Below the pieces are notes generated by a model. The model saw only the letters and a list, made by a program, of their open reading frames with translations, did no database searches and was not told where the DNA came from. Made by a program: the position numbers and the translations under genes. Below, piece by piece: positions 6,060 to 8,198 of a stretch of DNA of 8,198 bases (its first letter is position 1; each line of letters opens with the position of its first letter). Source of the DNA: DATKKG01 sp964475215. Lineage in GTDB: Archaea; Thermoproteota; Nitrososphaeria; Conexivisphaerales; DTJL01. Location of the stretch: contig CAYYVT010000007.1 of NCBI GenBank assembly GCA_964475215.1, positions 1 to 8,198 on the forward strand, in the 5' to 3' direction.

Positions 6060-7271
6060 TTGTGGCACTGGTTGAAGGTTGGACGTTGGAAGTGGGCCCG
6101 CTATTCCATCGCAGTCGGAACGGCGGTCGCCCTGACCCTAGTCCTCGTCGCGGTCACGATAACCCTCCCCCCTCCTGGGAGAGGGGCAGTTCCTCGGAAT
6201 TACCAAGTAATCACCTTCGGCCCATGGGATGATCTCTCCCCTGCCTGGAGCCCAGACGGGAGGACCATCGCTTACATGTCCGATCAAAACGGAGTCTGGC
6301 AAATCTTCATCATGAACCCGGATGGGACATCAAACCGGGCCATCACACCCTCCTCCTACAACGCCTCAAATCCCTCATGGAGCCCTGACTCCACGGCGAT
6401 CGCCTTCTTGAGCGAGGCCGGCTCTCGGGGATACGTGCGGTTGGTCTATCCCGCTAACCTGACGATTCGGACGGTGGCTCCCACCGGCCTTCCCGCCCGG
6501 GGAGAGGTCGAATGGAGCCCTGACGGAAGGAACTTGTTGTTCTTCGTCGCCTCGAACGGCACGGAGCTGATGTCGTACGATATCGCGACCATGGTTTCGA
6601 CGCCCGTCGCCCCGGTGTCCGGGGAGGCGGCCTCGGCATGTTGGGTCTCTCAGACGGAGGTCGTCTACAGCTCGTTGGTTGGCGGCGGCTACGAGCTCAT
6701 GTGGGCGGATGTGGCAAACGGGTCGCAGGGTGCCCTTCTCTCAGGCAACTCCAGCTTCAGCTCCCCAGCCTATTCGGCAAGCTCGGGGAGCCTCGCCTAC
6801 ATCTCCAACCTGGTGCCACCGAACCCATACGGGAGGTTCTACGCTGGGACGTACCTTAACGGCGACTACAACATCTGGGCGAGCAGCGCGGATGGCTCCA
6901 ATGCCTCCTTCCAGTTCGGCCTGGTGCCCATAGCGGGCGAAGCGGACCCCTCGCTCCAGCCTTACGAATTATTTGCGGCCCCCTATACCCCAGGTGTCAT
7001 CAGCCCCTCTCAGTCGCTGGCCTTGAGCCCCGACGGAAAGGTGATCGCCTACGTCGCCACCGACCAGAATCTGATGCCCCAGGTGTACATGTGGCTGGCG
7101 TTCCAGCCTTCGTTTGGGGCCAGCGGGATAGCCAACTCCACGGACCCATCCTGGGCGCCCGACGGCGTCCGGCTCGCCTTCTCGTCCGCCCAAGGGGGGT
7201 TCTACCACATCACCGTCTTGAACACCACGAACATGGTCGCCCCCCTGCCCTACGCCATCAGGGGAGGCTAG
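6060..7271 (+). CDS. Membrane-anchored extracellular TolB/PD40-like seven-bladed beta-propeller protein, second copy
   Basis: The product is 403 aa. The N-terminus is Trp/Lys/Arg-rich (WHWLKVGRWKWAR), then comes one hydrophobic helix (about 15-36) and a seven-repeat propeller: PAWSPDGRTIAYMSD, PSWSPDSTAIAFLSE, VEWSPDGRNLLFF, ACWVSQTEVVYSS, SASSGSLAYISN, LALSPDGKVIAYVAT and PSWAPDGVRLAFSSA. Sequons such as NGT, NAS, NLT, NSS and NTT fit an exported glycoprotein. It matches the minus-strand paralogue at 4503-5699 closely over its length (shared QIFIMNP and GTSNRAITPSSY), with an insertion near residues 285-305 (SFQFGLVPIAGEADPSLQ). The only possible early starts are TTG at 6060 and 6072. A TAG lies in frame at 6054 and there is no clear ribosome binding site, so the start is uncertain. 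It probably shares a regulatory region with the divergent paralogue. The ligand is unknown. Confidence 0.9.
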   Translation: MWHWLKVGRWKWARYSIAVGTAVALTLVLVAVTITLPPPGRGAVPRNYQVITFGPWDDLSPAWSPDGRTIAYMSDQNGVWQIFIMNPDGTSNRAITPSSYNASNPSWSPDSTAIAFLSEAGSRGYVRLVYPANLTIRTVAPTGLPARGEVEWSPDGRNLLFFVASNGTELMSYDIATMVSTPVAPVSGEAASACWVSQTEVVYSSLVGGGYELMWADVANGSQGALLSGNSSFSSPAYSASSGSLAYISNLVPPNPYGRFYAGTYLNGDYNIWASSADGSNASFQFGLVPIAGEADPSLQPYELFAAPYTPGVISPSQSLALSPDGKVIAYVATDQNLMPQVYMWLAFQPSFGASGIANSTDPSWAPDGVRLAFSSAQGGFYHITVLNTTNMVAPLPYAIRGG

Positions 7272-7444
7272 GCGTAACGAAGGCATCGGAGCAGTGGTCT
7301 GGAATGCGAAGTTCCTAGAGGCCAGCCCACGATTTGCGCCACTTGTCCCAGCCGTTGCGAGGACCACAGCTCGCACTCCAGGAGAGGCACTCTGATGAGG
7401 GCGCCAGAGCGTCTGATGAGTTGCAGGCAACCGATAAGTAGGAG
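7272..7444 (+). other. Leader region of the aquaporin gene
   Basis: 173 bp lie between the propeller stop and the aquaporin start. They contain two copies of TCTGATGAG (7391-7399 and 7412-7420) and a small hairpin GTTGC/GCAAC at 7420-7431. No clear TATA box or T-run terminator is seen. Confidence 0.4.
7391..7420. repeat. 9-bp direct repeat TCTGATGAG spaced by 21 bp, upstream of the aquaporin gene
   Basis: Exact copies lie at 7391-7399 and 7412-7420. The 21-bp period equals two turns of DNA, so both copies face the same side of the helix. The second copy ends 24 bp before the aquaporin start. This is a plausible operator for a regulator that binds in tandem, but it is unproven. Confidence 0.35.
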
Positions 7445-8176
7445 ATGGATTCCCTGACCTGCTGCTTCGATGCGCTCTTGGGTTCCCTTTCGCGTTCCAG
7501 CTGCAGGGGCCAGTGCCTGGCCGAACTCGTCGGCACGTACTTTCTCGTGTTCTTCGGGCCTGCCTCCGTGGTGGTCGCCTCCCTCTTGGACTACTCCGGG
7601 CTGGAAGGCTTGGCGTTCGTTGCCCTTGTCTTCGGATCCGTCGTGGCGTCGATGATCGTGTTGCTCGGGAAAAGCTCGGGCGCCCACATCAACCCGGCTA
7701 TTACGCTGGCGAACGCCCTTGCGGGGGGACTCGGGACGGATCTGCTAGCCCCATACGTGGGATTTCAGGTACTTGGCGGATTGCTAGCCGGCCTCAGCCT
7801 GAGGCTTTCCTTCGAGGACATGGCTCCCGCCGCCTACCTTGGGTCGACGAAGCTCGCCGCCGGGGTGACTCCTATTGAAGGGTTCGCGCTGGAAGCGGCA
7901 GGGACCTTCGTATTGGCGACCTCCGCGATGGTTGCGTCCTCGTTTGTCCACAGTACTGCGAGACAGGGGGCCCTCGTAGGTTCCACCCTCTTCGTGTTGA
8001 TATTGCTCCTCGGGTCCTTGACCGGGGCTTCCTTCAACCCCGTCAGGAGCCTGGGGCCGTCGCTGTTCTCAGGTTACCTGGCCAATCAGGAGGTCTACTG
8101 GGCCGGGCCGCTGGTCGGTGGCGCGCTGGCAGGCGTGGCATTCGGGAGGTTGAAGCGTCTCGATGGCGGAGAATAG
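7445..8176 (+). CDS. Aquaporin, AqpM-like major intrinsic protein
   Basis: The product is 243 aa, normal for the family, with six hydrophobic segments in two halves: AELVGTYFLVFFG (helix 1) and LEAAGTFVLATSA (helix 4). The first half-helix motif is SGAHINPA (N83-P84-A85) and the second is GASFNPVRS (N198-P199-V200), where the usual Ala is Val. By alignment to E. coli AqpZ the aromatic/arginine filter is F63, I186, A195 and R201. Ile in place of the water-channel His is what I recall for archaeal AqpM. This pore is wider and less strictly water-selective, so small neutral solutes are possible substrates. The N-terminus has four Cys (6, 7, 20, 24) before helix 1. The ATG directly abuts GGAG with no spacing, so a TTG at 7478 is an alternative start. 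The 3' end overlaps the next gene by 14 bp, which implies translational coupling. Confidence 0.93.
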   Translation: MDSLTCCFDALLGSLSRSSCRGQCLAELVGTYFLVFFGPASVVVASLLDYSGLEGLAFVALVFGSVVASMIVLLGKSSGAHINPAITLANALAGGLGTDLLAPYVGFQVLGGLLAGLSLRLSFEDMAPAAYLGSTKLAAGVTPIEGFALEAAGTFVLATSAMVASSFVHSTARQGALVGSTLFVLILLLGSLTGASFNPVRSLGPSLFSGYLANQEVYWAGPLVGGALAGVAFGRLKRLDGGE

Positions 8177-8198
8177 GGGCACGGTTCTGTTCGTGTGC
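8163..8198 (+). CDS. Start of a low-molecular-weight tyrosine phosphatase / arsenate reductase-like protein, cut by the window edge
   Basis: Only 12 codons are visible: MAENRGTVLFVC. A basic or polar start, a hydrophobic strand VLFV and a Cys immediately after it are typical of this fold. The Cys begins the C-x5-R(S/T) catalytic loop of LMW phosphatases and thioredoxin-type ArsC. The rest of the loop lies outside the window, so phosphatase and arsenate reductase cannot be told apart, and other Rossmann-like starts remain possible. The ATG lies inside the aquaporin gene in another frame, with GGGAGG about 12 nt upstream. Pairing with an aquaporin favours an arsenic-related role. Confidence 0.5.
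   Translation, partial: MAENRGTVLFVC

Noticed and set aside
7391..7460. C/D-box guide RNA suggested by two UGAUGA and CUGA motifs
   Set aside because: The CUGA and UGAUGA motifs overlap each other rather than being separated by guide segments. The next CUGA is too far away and lies in the aquaporin gene.
1..8198. tRNA, CRISPR array or transposon
   Set aside because: No tRNA T-loop in a cloverleaf context was seen outside coding regions. No regularly spaced repeats beyond the 21-bp pair and no transposase motifs or terminal inverted repeats were seen.

Overview
This 8.2 kb window has moderately high G+C and looks archaeal. Good archaeal TATA boxes lie about 30 bp upstream of start codons, which points to leaderless transcripts. 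The exported proteins are rich in N-glycosylation sequons. The aquaporin has a pore filter of the methanogen AqpM type. Lineage cannot be fixed from sequence alone; Thermoproteota or Thermoplasmatota would both fit.

Layout, left to right. (1) A secreted or membrane-anchored beta-rich protein of unknown function runs off the left edge on the minus strand (about 1-719). Its N-terminus is disturbed: the ribosome binding site and ATGs upstream are out of frame with the body. (2) About 390 bp (773-1158) have no convincing gene but contain several small hairpins. (3) A large minus-strand gene (1159-3735, 858 aa) encodes a 12-helix membrane domain followed by a 13th anchor helix and a seven-bladed TolB/PD40-type beta-propeller. 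Histidines in the membrane domain sit at the starts of helices 2, 6 and 10 (an H-x-H in helix 10). This matches the layout of heme-copper oxidase/NO reductase subunit I, but the helix 7 His pair is missing. (4) A probable broken gene (3973-about 4498, minus) reads well only if the frame is changed several times. (5) A stand-alone paralogue of the propeller module (4503-5699, minus). (6) A 360-bp divergent intergenic region with two near-palindromic TATA boxes and one doubtful small ORF. (7) A second stand-alone propeller paralogue (6060-7271, plus). (8) An AqpM-like aquaporin (7445-8176, plus), preceded by a 9-bp direct repeat with 21-bp spacing. It overlaps by 14 bp the start of a gene (8163 to the right edge) whose first residues look like the low-molecular-weight tyrosine phosphatase / arsenate reductase fold.

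Two themes stand out. The first is a family of three related extracellular beta-propellers. One is fused to a heme-copper-oxidase-like membrane core, so the propellers may serve as extracellular sensor, scaffold or partner modules for that core. The second is an aquaporin translationally coupled to an ArsC/LMW-phosphatase-like gene. This resembles known arrangements in which an aquaglyceroporin carries out the arsenite made by arsenate reductase. Both are inferences from motifs and gene order. No RNA genes, CRISPR arrays or insertion sequences were seen.
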